Assembly: GCF_039537405.1 (NCBI RefSeq) | Contig: NZ_BAABAL010000026.1 | Span: forward strand, 1-64,000 | Length of the DNA stretch: 64,000 nucleotides | Reading direction: 5' to 3' | DNA from: Allokutzneria multivorans | GTDB taxonomy: Bacteria; Actinomycetota; Actinomycetes; Mycobacteriales; Pseudonocardiaceae | Shown: piece after piece, positions 15,622 through 24,393 of the stretch | Layout: every line of letters begins with the position of its first letter | Position numbering within the stretch: position 1 is the stretch's first letter | Position numbers and translations under genes: made by a program | The notes under the pieces: model-generated | What the model was told of the DNA's origin: nothing | The model's input: the letters and a program-made list of their open reading frames with translations, nothing else | The model's database searches: none

Positions 15622-16649
15622 GCCCAGCCTCCTTGCCTGGCACGGGTCTTGCGCAGCAACCAGAAGAAGAACGGCGCGCCGATCAGCGCGGTCAGCACGC
15701 CCAGCGGCACTTCGGCGGGCGCGGCGACCGTGCGGGCGACGAGGTCGGCGCCGACGAGCAGAACCGCTCCGCCCAGCGTGCTCGCCGCGATCAAGGTGCG
15801 GTGGCCGGGCCCGGCGATCATGCGAATCAGGTGCGGCACGACGAGTCCGACGAAGCCGATCACCCCGGAGAACGCCACCGCCGCCGAGGTCAGCAGCGCC
15901 ACCACCACGATCAGCACGCGGCGCATGCCCTCCACGTCGACGCCGAGGTGCCGTGCGGAACGCTCACCGAGCGCGAGCAGGTCCAGCCGCCGCGCGTAGA
16001 ACGGTGCGACGGCCAGCCCCACCACCGCGCAGGGCGCCACCGCCGCGACCGCGCCCCAGGTCGCCGAGCCCACGCTGCCGAGGTTCCAGAACGTGATCGC
16101 GCGGAGCTGGGCGTCGTTGGAGTAGAACATCAGCAGGCCGATCATGGCTCCGCACAAGGCGTTCACCGCCACGCCGGTCAGCACGAGCGTCACGACCTCC
16201 GTGCGCCCACCCGAGCGGGAGAGCGCGTAGACCACCGCGACCGCGATGAGGCCGCCGAAGAACGCCGCCGCGACCACGGTCCAGCTGCCCAGGAACGACA
16301 CCCCGGAGACGACCACGGCCGCAGCGCCGACCGCGGCTCCGGAGGACACCCCGATCACGCCGGGCTCGGCGAGCGGGTTGCCGAAGACGCCCTGCATCAG
16401 GGCTCCCGCGCAGCCGAGCGACGCGCCGACCACGGCGCCGAGCACGACGCGCGGGAAGCGGACCTCCCAGAGGGTGCGCTCGCCGAGGTGGTCGGGCAGG
16501 TGGCCGGTGTCGATGCCGATCTTGTGCAGCACGGAGCCGAGGATCTGCCCGACCGGGATCTGGTACGCCCCCACGCCCGTGGCGAGCAGGGCCACGACGA
16601 CGAGGGCGATCGCGAGGACGAGCAGCAGCGGGGCGGGCCTGCCCCTCAC
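15618..16649 (-). CDS. hmuU: Heme ABC transporter, permease (FecCD family)
   Basis: A 343-residue, roughly ten-helix FecCD/BtuC-type permease. Landmarks are the first helix (LLLVLAIALVVVALLATGVG), RFPRVVLGAVVGASLGCAGA, MQGVFGNPLAEPGVIGVSSG, and the cytoplasmic coupling segment GERSARHLGVDV, then VAFSGVIGFVGLVVPHLIRM. The start is a GTG at 16649 whose GTGA overlaps the hmuT stop, and its own TGA overlaps the hmuV start. The three genes form one translationally coupled operon. The long upstream open frame is not coding. Confidence 0.92.
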   Translation of the reverse strand: MRGRPAPLLLVLAIALVVVALLATGVGAYQIPVGQILGSVLHKIGIDTGHLPDHLGERTLWEVRFPRVVLGAVVGASLGCAGALMQGVFGNPLAEPGVIGVSSGAAVGAAAVVVSGVSFLGSWTVVAAAFFGGLIAVAVVYALSRSGGRTEVVTLVLTGVAVNALCGAMIGLLMFYSNDAQLRAITFWNLGSVGSATWGAVAAVAPCAVVGLAVAPFYARRLDLLALGERSARHLGVDVEGMRRVLIVVVALLTSAAVAFSGVIGFVGLVVPHLIRMIAGPGHRTLIAASTLGGAVLLVGADLVARTVAAPAEVPLGVLTALIGAPFFFWLLRKTRARQGGWA

Positions 16650-17635
16650 CGCCGGTGGATCCGGTCGACGAGCAGGTCGAGCACCTGCGCGGTGCGCGGG
16701 CCGAAGTTCAGCAGCACGCCGTCCTCGACCTCGATCACGCGCTTGCGCTCGCCCGCCGGGGTCTGCGCGATGCCCGCGATGCCGACCAGACCGTCGATCC
16801 CGCCGACCGAGCGCAGTCCCCCGCCCATCACCAGCAGCACCTCCGGCCGCGCGGTGATCATCGCCTCCGAGGTGATCGGGGTGAACGTGCCCTTGCCCAG
16901 CGAGGTGCCGACGTCGACCGCGCCCGCGGCCTCGATCAGCGAATCGGCTCCGGACCCCTTGCCGCCCAACAGGTACACGCCCGCCGTGCCGCGCAGGTAG
17001 AGGAAGGCGACCTTGGGCTTGGCGGCCCCTGCGGGCACTCGGGACTGCGCGGTCTTGATCTCCGCGGCCGTGCGCGCGAGGAGGTCCCTGCCCGCGTCCG
17101 CGACGCCCAGCGCGGCGGCGACCTTGGTCATCCGGGGCGCGACGTCGCCGAGGTTCCACGCGGCGTTGATCACCACGACGGGAATGCCGGAGCCCTTGAG
17201 CTGCGCGAGGACCTCCGGCGGGCCGGTGTCCTCCTGCGCGAGGATCACGGTGGGGCGCACGGAGAACACGCCCTCGGTGGCGATGTCGTGGCCGGTGCCG
17301 CTGACCGAGGGCAGGCCGTCCGCCTCCTGGAAGGTCGTCGCGCGGTCCTTGGCGACGACGTTGCGGCCGAGACCGAGGCTGAACACCAGCTCGGAGAGCC
17401 CGCCGGAGAGCGGCACGATCCGGCTCACGTCGGTGACCGTGACGTCGCGGCCGTCGTCGGAGCGCACGGTGACCGGCAGCTTCGGCGCCGGGGTCCCGGG
17501 CAGCGGGCGGAGTCGCTTCGCGTCCACACCGACTCCGGGCGCGGCGGGTGCCGAAGTCCCCGGCGCTCCCGGCAGAGGGGCGCTCGCACACCCCGTGAGC
17601 AGCCCGAACGCCACCAGTATCGCGACCCACCTCAT
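16646..17635 (-). CDS. hmuT: Heme-binding lipoprotein of the ABC transporter
   Basis: A 329-residue substrate-binding lipoprotein with signal WVAILVAFGLLTGC (lipobox LTGC) and the two-lobed fold of cluster A binding proteins. Key segments are GLSELVFSLGLGRNVVAKD, VRPTVILAQEDTGPPEVL and MITARPEVLLVMGGGL. It delivers heme to HmuU outside the membrane. I chose the ATG at 17635, preceded by GAGGGA, over an upstream GTG that would add eight residues before the signal peptide. The promoter region shared with the divergent LAXTG protein holds a near-consensus iron box. Confidence 0.9.
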   Translation of the reverse strand: MRWVAILVAFGLLTGCASAPLPGAPGTSAPAAPGVGVDAKRLRPLPGTPAPKLPVTVRSDDGRDVTVTDVSRIVPLSGGLSELVFSLGLGRNVVAKDRATTFQEADGLPSVSGTGHDIATEGVFSVRPTVILAQEDTGPPEVLAQLKGSGIPVVVINAAWNLGDVAPRMTKVAAALGVADAGRDLLARTAAEIKTAQSRVPAGAAKPKVAFLYLRGTAGVYLLGGKGSGADSLIEAAGAVDVGTSLGKGTFTPITSEAMITARPEVLLVMGGGLRSVGGIDGLVGIAGIAQTPAGERKRVIEVEDGVLLNFGPRTAQVLDLLVDRIHRR

Positions 17636-17663
17636 GCGAATTTCCCTCACTTCCGTCACCGTA

Positions 17664-17682
17664 TTCGGTTAGGCTAACCTAA
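17664..17682. promoter_or_regulatory. Near-perfect DtxR/IdeR iron box in a divergent promoter
   Basis: TTCGGTTAGGCTAACCTAA differs from TTAGGTTAGGCTAACCTAA at one position. It sits between the hmuT start (17635) and the LAXTG protein start (17688), so one repressor site can control the transporter operon and the surface protein together. Iron-loaded DtxR/IdeR/DmdR would repress both. Confidence 0.95.
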
Positions 17683-17687
17683 GCATC

Positions 17688-18734
17688 ATGCTTCTGGGTG
17701 ACCGTCTTTCCCGTCTGCTGCTCGTGCTGCCGGTGGCGCTGCTCGGCCTCGCTCCCGCAGCCTCGGCGGCACCGGCTCCGGAGATCAGCGCCGACTCCCC
17801 CGTTGCCGCAGGTGAGCGGATCATCGTGCGCGGCAAGGGTTTCCAGTCCACGGAGCGGATCACGCTCGGCACGTGGGCGGTCCCGGGTTCCTCGGACGCC
17901 GAGCGGGCGCGGACGATCACGACCAGTACGAAGGGCACCTTCGCGGCCGAACTGGAGGTGCGGACGGACTTCGCCGTGGCGCCGCGCTACGAGATCCGCG
18001 CGGTGGGTGCCGACGGCACGGCTGCCCTGGCCGTGCCTGTCACCGCGCCGACCTCAACTCCCCCTGTCACCACGACGCCCGTTCCAGCCGCACCTGCGGC
18101 TCCGGCCGGGCGCGCGGCGGTGCTGGCGGCTGCTGGCACGCCGAAGCTGACAGCGTCGAAGACCACCGGGCTCGCGCAGAACGGCGAGAAGATCACCGTG
18201 CGCGGCGAGGGCTACGACGTGAACAAGGGCATCTACGTGGCGATCTGCGTGGACAACGGGCCCGGCAAGGCCCCGTCGCCGTGCCTCGGCGGCGCGGACA
18301 TGTCCGGTGGGCAGGGCGGATCGGTGTGGATCTCGTCCAATCCGCCGCCGTACGGCAAAGACCTGGCGAAGCCGTATGGGCCCGGCGGTTCGTTCAGCGT
18401 CGAGCTGATCACGAAGGCCAAGGACACCAACGCGGACTGCCTCACGCAGCGGTGCGCGGTGGTCAGCCGCAACGACCACACCCGCAGCGGCGACCGCTCG
18501 CAGGACGTCATCGTGCCCATCACCTTCACCACCGGAGCTTCGTCTCCTGCTCCCGTTCCTGTTCCGACCACGGCTGTCATCACGGGCGCTCCGGCGCCGA
18601 GCCCGACTCCGAAGCCCGAGCACCTCGCGTCCACCGGGACCGAGGGCGTGGTGCCGTTGTCGCTCGCCGCTGCCGTGCTGCTGCTCGCCGGAGCGGGGCT
18701 GCTCGTGGCTTCGCGGCGGAGGGCTGGGCAGTGA
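17688..18734 (+). CDS. LAXTG-anchored heme-locus surface protein with Ig-like domains
   Basis: A 348-residue wall protein: signal peptide ending near APAASA, a first beta domain (about 28-110), a Thr/Pro/Ala linker, and a second Ig-like domain (about 145-285) nearly identical in pattern to the neighbours' (GIYVAICVDNGPGKAPSPC, then DHTRSGDRSQDVIVPI). The tail is a sorting signal LASTG, a hydrophobic helix and SRRRAGQ. LAXTG is used by class E sortases; no sortase gene is in the window. The ATG lies only five bases after an iron box and has no clear ribosome site, so the mRNA may be leaderless. I infer iron-repressed heme capture. Confidence 0.8.
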   Translation: MLLGDRLSRLLLVLPVALLGLAPAASAAPAPEISADSPVAAGERIIVRGKGFQSTERITLGTWAVPGSSDAERARTITTSTKGTFAAELEVRTDFAVAPRYEIRAVGADGTAALAVPVTAPTSTPPVTTTPVPAAPAAPAGRAAVLAAAGTPKLTASKTTGLAQNGEKITVRGEGYDVNKGIYVAICVDNGPGKAPSPCLGGADMSGGQGGSVWISSNPPPYGKDLAKPYGPGGSFSVELITKAKDTNADCLTQRCAVVSRNDHTRSGDRSQDVIVPITFTTGASSPAPVPVPTTAVITGAPAPSPTPKPEHLASTGTEGVVPLSLAAAVLLLAGAGLLVASRRRAGQ

Positions 18735-18899
18735 GGCGGTTGCGCTGCGTGTTCCGGTCGGTGCCGCCGGGGTTGGGGTGTCTTCAAGACCAGCAAACCC
18801 ACCTGTTGATCATCGTCAACCGCCGCAAACCCAGCGTCCTTGCGGGGTGTGCTGTCGTTGAAGACTGGCGAACCTGACGACCTACAGGACAGGGGCTAG
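18735..18899. repeat. Dispersed intergenic repeat, copy A (MITE-like)
   Basis: This gap aligns over most of its length with 53202-53363. Shared blocks are GGTTGCGC, GGTCGGTGCC-like, GGGGTTGGGG, GTCTTCAAGACCA, AACCGCCGCAAACCCAGCG, a CCTTGCGGGG block with TGCTGTCG, and CTACAGGACAGGG ending in CTAG. That CTAG supplies the TAG stop of the neighbouring minus-strand oxidoreductase. The left inverted end seen in copy B is not recognisable here. Confidence 0.85.
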
Positions 18900-20494
18900 G
18901 CGGTGAGGCGGTTGAGGACGGCGGAGATGACGGCCCGATAGGCGTCTCCGCCGAAACCGTTGCGGCGCAAGGCGACGTGCGCCGCTGTGCCGCCGGGGCC
19001 GCCGTGCACGGCTCCTCCCGGATGCGCGGAGGCGCTCGCCAGGTAGAGGCGGTCGACCGGGGTGTCGGGGCGGGCGAGGCCCGGGGTCGGCCGGAAGATC
19101 AGCTGCTGGTGGATCGCGGCGGTGCCCCCGTTGACCGCGCCGTCGACGAGGCTGATGTTGTGCCGCCCCAACTCGTTCGGGCCCGCGATGTGCCGGGCGA
19201 GCACCTTCGAGGTGAAGCCGGGCGCGTGCTTCTCGATGGTCTGCTCGACGCGCTCGGCGGCGCGGCGCAGGCGCGTCTCGTCCCACTTCTGACCGCGCGG
19301 CACGTGCGTGTAGGCCCAGACCGACTCCGTGCCGCGCGGCGAACGGCTCGGGTCGGTCGTGGTCATCTGGCCCAGCAACAGGAACGGCACCTTCGGCGTC
19401 TGCCCGCACGCGAGCTGCGAGCTGAACCGCGCCAGGCCGTTGAGGTCGCCGCCGAGGTGCACGGTGCCCGCGCCCGCCACCTCCTTCGCGGTCCACGGCA
19501 CCGGCCCGGACAGCGCCCAGTCGACCTTGACCGTCGAGTCGTCCCAGTGGAAGCGGCTGAGGTCGTCGACCATGCGCGAGGGCAGGTGCTCGGCGCCGAC
19601 CAGCTCCAGGTAGAGGCTCGGCGCGGGGACGTCGGCGAGGACCGCCCGGCGAGCGCGGACCAGCTCCCCGCTCGCGTCGCGGACCCCGACGGCCGTGCCC
19701 TTCGCGATGAGCACGCGGTCCACTCGGCGACCGCAGTCCACCCGTCCGCCAAGGGATTCCAGGCGCCGCACCAGTGCTGAGGTGATCTCTCCGGCTCCAC
19801 CGACCGGGGCGGGGAAGCCGACGTCCTGGCCGAGCATCGCCAGCAGCCACCCGAAGATCGCGCCGCCCGCCGCGTCCGGGCCGAGGTCGGTGTGCAGGGC
19901 GTTGCCCGCGTACAGCAGCTGAGCGCCCTCGCCCGAGAACTGCTCCTCCGCGAGCGTGCGCACCGGCATCACAGCACGCCTCGCGAACCGCAGCGCGTCG
20001 CCGGCGCCCATGCGGCGGAACAGGCGCGCGGCGGCTCGGACCGGCGGGAAAGGCCGGAACAGCGCTTCGACCAGGTCGTCACGGATGTGTTGCCACGCAA
20101 GGAATTCTTCGCGCCAAGCGTCGCCGTCGCGCTCAGCGAACTGCGCGACCGACTCCGCAGTGCGCTCGATGTCGCGGGACAGCACGGCGACGCGGTCGTC
20201 GGGCAGAACGTGCGCGAGGACGTCGGGGGCGTGCCGCCACGCCAGCCCGTGGCGCTCCAGGTCGAGGCCGAGCATGAACGGGGAGACCGCGCTCATCGGG
20301 TAGAACGCGCTGCAGAAGTCGGTGGTGAAGCCCGGCGCGGTGACCTCGCCGCTGCGCACCGACCCGCCCGGCTCGTCCGCGGCTTCGAGCACCACGACGC
20401 TCCACCCGGCGTCGGCCAGCAGATTGGCCGCGACCAGCCCGTTCGGGCCCGCGCCGATCACCACGGCGTCGGCGGTGTCACCTGGGTGCGTCAC
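18896..20494 (-). CDS. FAD-dependent oxidoreductase, phytoene dehydrogenase-like
   Basis: A 532-residue flavoprotein of the CrtI/phytoene-dehydrogenase-related family. The N-terminal dinucleotide motif is DAVVIGAGPNGLVAANLLAD, followed by VVVLEAADEPGGSVRSGE. The C-terminal FAD segment contains YLASASAHPGGAVHGGPG. No carotenoid genes are nearby, so a redox role on an unknown lipid or isoprenoid is all that can be said. The start is the GTG at 20494, with AAGGAG seven bases upstream and overlapping the stop of the epimerase gene as GTGA. The TAG stop abuts a dispersed repeat. Confidence 0.85.
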   Translation of the reverse strand: MTHPGDTADAVVIGAGPNGLVAANLLADAGWSVVVLEAADEPGGSVRSGEVTAPGFTTDFCSAFYPMSAVSPFMLGLDLERHGLAWRHAPDVLAHVLPDDRVAVLSRDIERTAESVAQFAERDGDAWREEFLAWQHIRDDLVEALFRPFPPVRAAARLFRRMGAGDALRFARRAVMPVRTLAEEQFSGEGAQLLYAGNALHTDLGPDAAGGAIFGWLLAMLGQDVGFPAPVGGAGEITSALVRRLESLGGRVDCGRRVDRVLIAKGTAVGVRDASGELVRARRAVLADVPAPSLYLELVGAEHLPSRMVDDLSRFHWDDSTVKVDWALSGPVPWTAKEVAGAGTVHLGGDLNGLARFSSQLACGQTPKVPFLLLGQMTTTDPSRSPRGTESVWAYTHVPRGQKWDETRLRRAAERVEQTIEKHAPGFTSKVLARHIAGPNELGRHNISLVDGAVNGGTAAIHQQLIFRPTPGLARPDTPVDRLYLASASAHPGGAVHGGPGGTAAHVALRRNGFGGDAYRAVISAVLNRLTA

Positions 20495-21540
20495 GCTTCT
20501 CCTTGGGACTGGTGGGTCGGCCTGCCCCACCGTAGATCGCGGATGCGCCGCGCGGGGCCTTGATCAGGTTTCAGAGGTGGGCTCTGCTCTCCGGAACCGG
20601 TCGCCATTCCGCCGATCACCTCGGCGAGCGCGTCGGCGCTGTCGTGCTCCGGACGCCAGTCCAGCTCGGCGCGCGCCCGCTCGCAGCGCACGAGGCACGC
20701 CTGGTCAGCCAACGCGAGCCAGCCGGGGTGCAGCGGTTGCAGGCCCAGCCGCCACGCCGTCCAGGCGAGGCCGCTCAACGGCGACAGAGGCACGGGAACC
20801 CGGACTCCACCGAGCACCCGGCCGATGTCGTTTGCCGTGAGCAACGGATCGGCGGCGAGGTTGAACGCGCCGGTCGCACGGCGCTCCAAGATCCGCACGA
20901 GGGCCGAGGCGACGTCGTCGGCGTGCACGAGCTGAAGCCGCAACCCCGGCCACAACGGCAGCGGCAACCACCGTTTTTTCAGCAGCGACAAGGGAAACAG
21001 CGAACTCAGCAGCCAACGTCGCATCTCCGCCCCGGAGGCGCGCTGCACCACCGAGGCCGGGCGCACGCACGCGTTGCGCAAGCCCGAATCGGCGACCAGA
21101 GCTTCGGCTGCGGCCTTCTGCCTGCTGTACGCGCTGCCCTCGATACCGCCGAGCGGCCAGTCCTCGTCCACCAAGGCCCAGCGGCCGGCGGGCTCGTAGG
21201 CGGCGACCGAGGAGCCGAACACCACGTGCGGGACTTCGGCGTCGCGCGCGGCGACGAGGACGTTCTGCGTGCCGACGATGTTGGTGCGCCGCATCTCGGG
21301 GTCATCGGTGCGCGGGTGGATCGCCCAGGCCAGGTGCACCACCGCGTCGGCCCCGCTGAATGCCTCGCGCAGCGCCGCCTCGTCCGTGCCCACGTCGCAG
21401 GTCGTCCAGTCGGCGCGCGCGTACGGTTCGACCTGGTCAGGGCGCCTGCGCGCGAGGGCGGCGACCGTCCACCCCGGTGGGAGACGCCTGAGCAGGGCCG
21501 TGCCGACGTTCCCGCTGGCCCCGGTCACCGCGATTCGCAT
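20491..21540 (-). CDS. NAD-dependent epimerase/dehydratase
   Basis: A 349-residue extended short-chain dehydrogenase. The cofactor motif is VTGASGNVGTALLRRL, Asp-rich ARADWTTCDVG follows, and the catalytic Tyr-x3-Lys is in AYSRQKAAAE (Ser-Ala-Tyr-Ser-Arg-Gln-Lys). Members act on nucleotide sugars or steroids and related ketones, and the substrate is not evident. It is translationally coupled to the FAD oxidoreductase downstream, so the two probably act on the same compound. Confidence 0.85.
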   Translation of the reverse strand: MRIAVTGASGNVGTALLRRLPPGWTVAALARRRPDQVEPYARADWTTCDVGTDEAALREAFSGADAVVHLAWAIHPRTDDPEMRRTNIVGTQNVLVAARDAEVPHVVFGSSVAAYEPAGRWALVDEDWPLGGIEGSAYSRQKAAAEALVADSGLRNACVRPASVVQRASGAEMRRWLLSSLFPLSLLKKRWLPLPLWPGLRLQLVHADDVASALVRILERRATGAFNLAADPLLTANDIGRVLGGVRVPVPLSPLSGLAWTAWRLGLQPLHPGWLALADQACLVRCERARAELDWRPEHDSADALAEVIGGMATGSGEQSPPLKPDQGPARRIRDLRWGRPTHQSQGEA

Positions 21541-21573
21541 GGTCCTGGAGTTTCCCGCCGACCGGCCCGCTAA

Positions 21574-22467
21574 TCAGCGCAGCTGGAGGACGGGGCCCTT
21601 CGTGGCCGGAGCGGCCTCCACTCCGTCCAGCACGACCAGGCCCACGTCGGGGCCGGCCGCGACCTCACCCCGGTGGAAGAGGAACTCCGGGTCGTTGGCC
21701 CACTCGTCCCGCGTCGCCGCGACCTCGCGAGGTCCTGCGGTGCGGGCAGTGCTCGGCCGCTTCCCCGGCGTCCGCGCGGGCAGTTCGGGATGCTCGCCCG
21801 TCTCGACCGCCAAGGGCTCTCCCGGCAGCAACCACAGCGTGCGGCCCTCGGTGCACAACCCGGCGAGCAGGCCGATCTGCCCCGCGCGGTCACTGTGCAG
21901 CTCGACGCTGCGACCCCGGCGGACGTCCTCGACCGCCTCGCGTTCGGCTTCGGTGAGCTGGTGGACGCCCAAGAGCTCGGTCGCGTCCTCCACCGACATG
22001 TGACCGCGCACCGGCCATCTCGGGAACACGGGCTTCGGCCAGGTGTAAGGCAGGTCGTCCGGCACGTCGGGAAAGAAGCGGCGGTAGTGCTCGGGGTCCT
22101 TGCGCACCAACGCCGACCGGTGCGACAGGTGCACCGCCTCGTCCCCGAGCCACGGCGGCACGGCTCCCGCGTCGATCAGCTCACCCTGGTCAGGCACCAC
22201 GCCGCCGGTGAATTCCAGCAACGAGTGCGCCGTCGAGTCCGAGTGCCCGCGCGCGGTCCACTCGCGGCACACCTGGACGCCGTAGGCGACGAGCGCCCGC
22301 GTGAAGCCCCGCCACATCGTGACCGCCGGGTGGTGCTTCCATCCGTACTCGGGCCACACCAGCGCGCGCAGGACCTGCACGTTCTCGACCCGTTGCTTGC
22401 CGAGGCGGCGATCGTCGAGCACCTGAGCGCTCGCGGCGAAGTCGGCATACGGCAGGAACGTCTGCAT
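21574..22467 (-). CDS. MSMEG_6728-like protein (pyrimidine-dimer glycosylase-related N-terminus)
   Basis: A 297-residue protein starting MQTFLPYADFAASAQVLDDR, then RLGKQRVENVQVLRAL, a start characteristic of an actinobacterial family related to Pyr_excise / T4 endonuclease V-like proteins. HHPAVTMWRG and a later LSHRSALVRKDPEHYRRFFP are further shared segments. A role in DNA repair is suggested by that relationship but is unproven. The C-terminal 110 residues look low in constraint. It is divergent from the gene at 22515 with a 47-bp gap. Confidence 0.7.
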   Translation of the reverse strand: MQTFLPYADFAASAQVLDDRRLGKQRVENVQVLRALVWPEYGWKHHPAVTMWRGFTRALVAYGVQVCREWTARGHSDSTAHSLLEFTGGVVPDQGELIDAGAVPPWLGDEAVHLSHRSALVRKDPEHYRRFFPDVPDDLPYTWPKPVFPRWPVRGHMSVEDATELLGVHQLTEAEREAVEDVRRGRSVELHSDRAGQIGLLAGLCTEGRTLWLLPGEPLAVETGEHPELPARTPGKRPSTARTAGPREVAATRDEWANDPEFLFHRGEVAAGPDVGLVVLDGVEAAPATKGPVLQLR

Positions 22468-22514
22468 CCCCAGTCTCTACCCAGAACCCGGCAGATCACG
22501 CATAGGGTCTTCGC

Positions 22515-23708
22515 GTGCACGACGTCATCGAAGAGCTGCTTCCGCCGCGCGGCGCGCACGACCTCGCTGGTCTGCGTGAGGTCGACGCTGAGCTGCTGGC
22601 CGGCTACGTCGCCGATCCGGCGAACGACTGGTGGCGGCGTCGGCTCTGCGCCGAGGCGTTGGCCGGGCGGGTGCCGCAGCGGTGGACCGAGGCGTTGATC
22701 GCCCGCGTGCGGGACCTCGGCGAGACGGCAGAAGTTCGCCGCGCACTCCTGGACGTGCTGGCAGACCGCGCGGAGCTGCTGCCGTGGCTTCAGAGCGAAG
22801 AGCGGCAGCGCGACACGTCCTACGGCATGGCCGAGGCCTTCCTCAAGGCACGCGGTCGCCTCGGTGATCGGACCGCGCTGCACGAGCTGGTGCTGCTCGC
22901 GGCCGATCCGTGGACGCATCGGCAGTTGGCCGGGTTGGAAGGGCTTGAGGGGCTCATCGAGCGTCACGGAGCCGAGGCGCTCCTGGCCGAGGTCGGCAGC
23001 GAACTACCGCAGGAACGGCTTTTCCGCGTGCGGATGCGCTACCGCGCGGACGAGGACGTGACGGACGCGCTCGCCGATCCTGACCGCACTGTCGCGCACT
23101 TCGCTCACGAGCTGGAGTTCGCTCCGCAGCGGCTGCGCGAGTACATCGCCGAAGCCCCCACGACCGAGGCGAAGGTGTGGGCCGCCTGCGCACTGCACGA
23201 GCAGACCGGTGACCTGGCGGAGACCCGGTCGATCTACGACGCGCTCGGCCGCCCACGGGTGGAGGTCGACGGCCTGGACGAGGAAATCCGCGCGGTGATC
23301 GTGCACAACCACGTGCCCACGTGCCAACGCCAGAGCGACCCGAGGTGGCGGCTGGAGTACCTGTGCATGGAACACCCGGCCGTCGTAGATCATGTCCAGC
23401 GAGCCGTTGCCGCGCTCACCGAGGCGGGCCTGGCGCCGAAGGAGCCGATCCGGGCGGGCGAGCACCACGGCAGCGGCGACGACACCTACCACGTGATCTT
23501 CCTCGGCGACTCCGAGCGCGAGGTCTGGATCAGCACGCTCGGGCGCTTCGCCATGGGCGACGACGAGGCCCGCTCTTCCTTGGAGGCAGCGGGATTCCGG
23601 TGGATCGATTTCTACGGCGCGGTCAAGGTCACGGGCCTCTACGTCTACTACTTCGGCGCCCGCACACCGCTCACCGTCGACAGCCTGCTGTTCTTCTGGC
23701 AGGACTAG
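22515..23708 (+). CDS. Uncharacterised alpha-helical repeat protein
   Basis: I do not recognise this 397-residue soluble protein. Residues about 20-240 are Ala/Leu/Glu-rich helical pairs (for example EVRRALLDVLADRAELLPWL) like HEAT or ARM repeats. The last 130 residues switch to a mixed alpha/beta domain with EREVWISTLGRFAMGDDEARSSLEAAGFRW in two segments and an aromatic end YVYYFGARTPLTVDSLLFFW. No membrane segment or signal peptide is seen. It starts at GTG 22515 and shares a short divergent promoter region with the MSMEG_6728-like gene. Confidence 0.65.
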   Translation: MHDVIEELLPPRGAHDLAGLREVDAELLAGYVADPANDWWRRRLCAEALAGRVPQRWTEALIARVRDLGETAEVRRALLDVLADRAELLPWLQSEERQRDTSYGMAEAFLKARGRLGDRTALHELVLLAADPWTHRQLAGLEGLEGLIERHGAEALLAEVGSELPQERLFRVRMRYRADEDVTDALADPDRTVAHFAHELEFAPQRLREYIAEAPTTEAKVWAACALHEQTGDLAETRSIYDALGRPRVEVDGLDEEIRAVIVHNHVPTCQRQSDPRWRLEYLCMEHPAVVDHVQRAVAALTEAGLAPKEPIRAGEHHGSGDDTYHVIFLGDSEREVWISTLGRFAMGDDEARSSLEAAGFRWIDFYGAVKVTGLYVYYFGARTPLTVDSLLFFWQD

Positions 23709-23710
23709 CT

Positions 23711-23742
23711 GTCCCGCGAGGCGCCTGTGCACCTCGCGGGAC
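23711..23742. terminator. Bidirectional hairpin terminator
   Basis: GTCCCGCGAGG at 23711-23721 and CCTCGCGGGAC at 23732-23742 form a perfect 11-bp stem with a 10-nt loop between two convergent genes. There is no T-run, as is common for actinomycete terminators. Confidence 0.75.
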
Positions 23743-23747
23743 ACGTG

Positions 23748-24356
23748 CTAGCCGCGAATGCCGGGCGCTTCGGCCGCGATCGTGGTGCTGTCACCGTGAC
23801 CGGTGTGCACGATCGTCTCCGGCGGGAGCTCCAGCAACCGCTTGGTGATCGAATCCACGATCGTGCCGTGGTCGGAGTACGACCGCCCCGTGGCACCGGG
23901 TCCGCCCTGGAACAGAGTGTCGCCGGTGAACACCACTCCCAGCTCAGGCACGTGGAAGCAGCACGCCCCGGGCGCGTGGCCCGGCGTGTGCAGCACGTGC
24001 ACCTCGGTGCCCGCGACCTCGATCACCTGCCCGTCGGCCAACTCACCGCCGGGGCGCACGTCGGGATGCGTCAGCTCCCACAGCACGAGATCGGCCGGGT
24101 GCAACAGGATCGGCGCACCGGTGGCCTCGGCCAGCTCCGGCGCGTAGCGCACGTGGTCGTCGTGCGCGTGCGTCGCGATGATCGCCTTGACCGTGCGGCC
24201 GCCGATCACCTCCAGGATCGCGGCGACGTCGTGCGGGGCGTCGAAGACGACGCACTCGGAGTCATCGCCGAGTACCCAGACGTTGTTGTCCACGTCGAAG
24301 GTCTCGCCGTCCAACGAGAACGTGCCGGAGGTGATCGCGTGATCGATTCGAACCAT
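23748..24356 (-). CDS. MBL-fold hydrolase, probable partner of the mycothiol-dependent formaldehyde pathway
   Basis: A 202-residue metallo-beta-lactamase-fold protein with the zinc motif ATHAHDDHVRY, HTPGHAPGACCF and FTGDTLFQGGPGATGR. It follows the S-(hydroxymethyl)mycothiol dehydrogenase gene at 37 bp in the same orientation. In actinobacteria this pair is conserved, and the hydrolase is thought to split the S-formylmycothiol product into formate and mycothiol, as S-formylglutathione hydrolase or glyoxalase II does elsewhere. The reaction is inferred from context. Confidence 0.82.
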   Translation of the reverse strand: MVRIDHAITSGTFSLDGETFDVDNNVWVLGDDSECVVFDAPHDVAAILEVIGGRTVKAIIATHAHDDHVRYAPELAEATGAPILLHPADLVLWELTHPDVRPGGELADGQVIEVAGTEVHVLHTPGHAPGACCFHVPELGVVFTGDTLFQGGPGATGRSYSDHGTIVDSITKRLLELPPETIVHTGHGDSTTIAAEAPGIRG

Positions 24357-24393
24357 CAGATTGTTCCCTCCGCTGGGAAGATCACGTCGGTCA

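Noticed and set aside
13210..15999. A 929-codon plus-strand open frame
   Set aside because: It is a GC-driven shadow antisense to the LAXTG protein and hmuV/hmuU, which have clear domains and regulatory sites.
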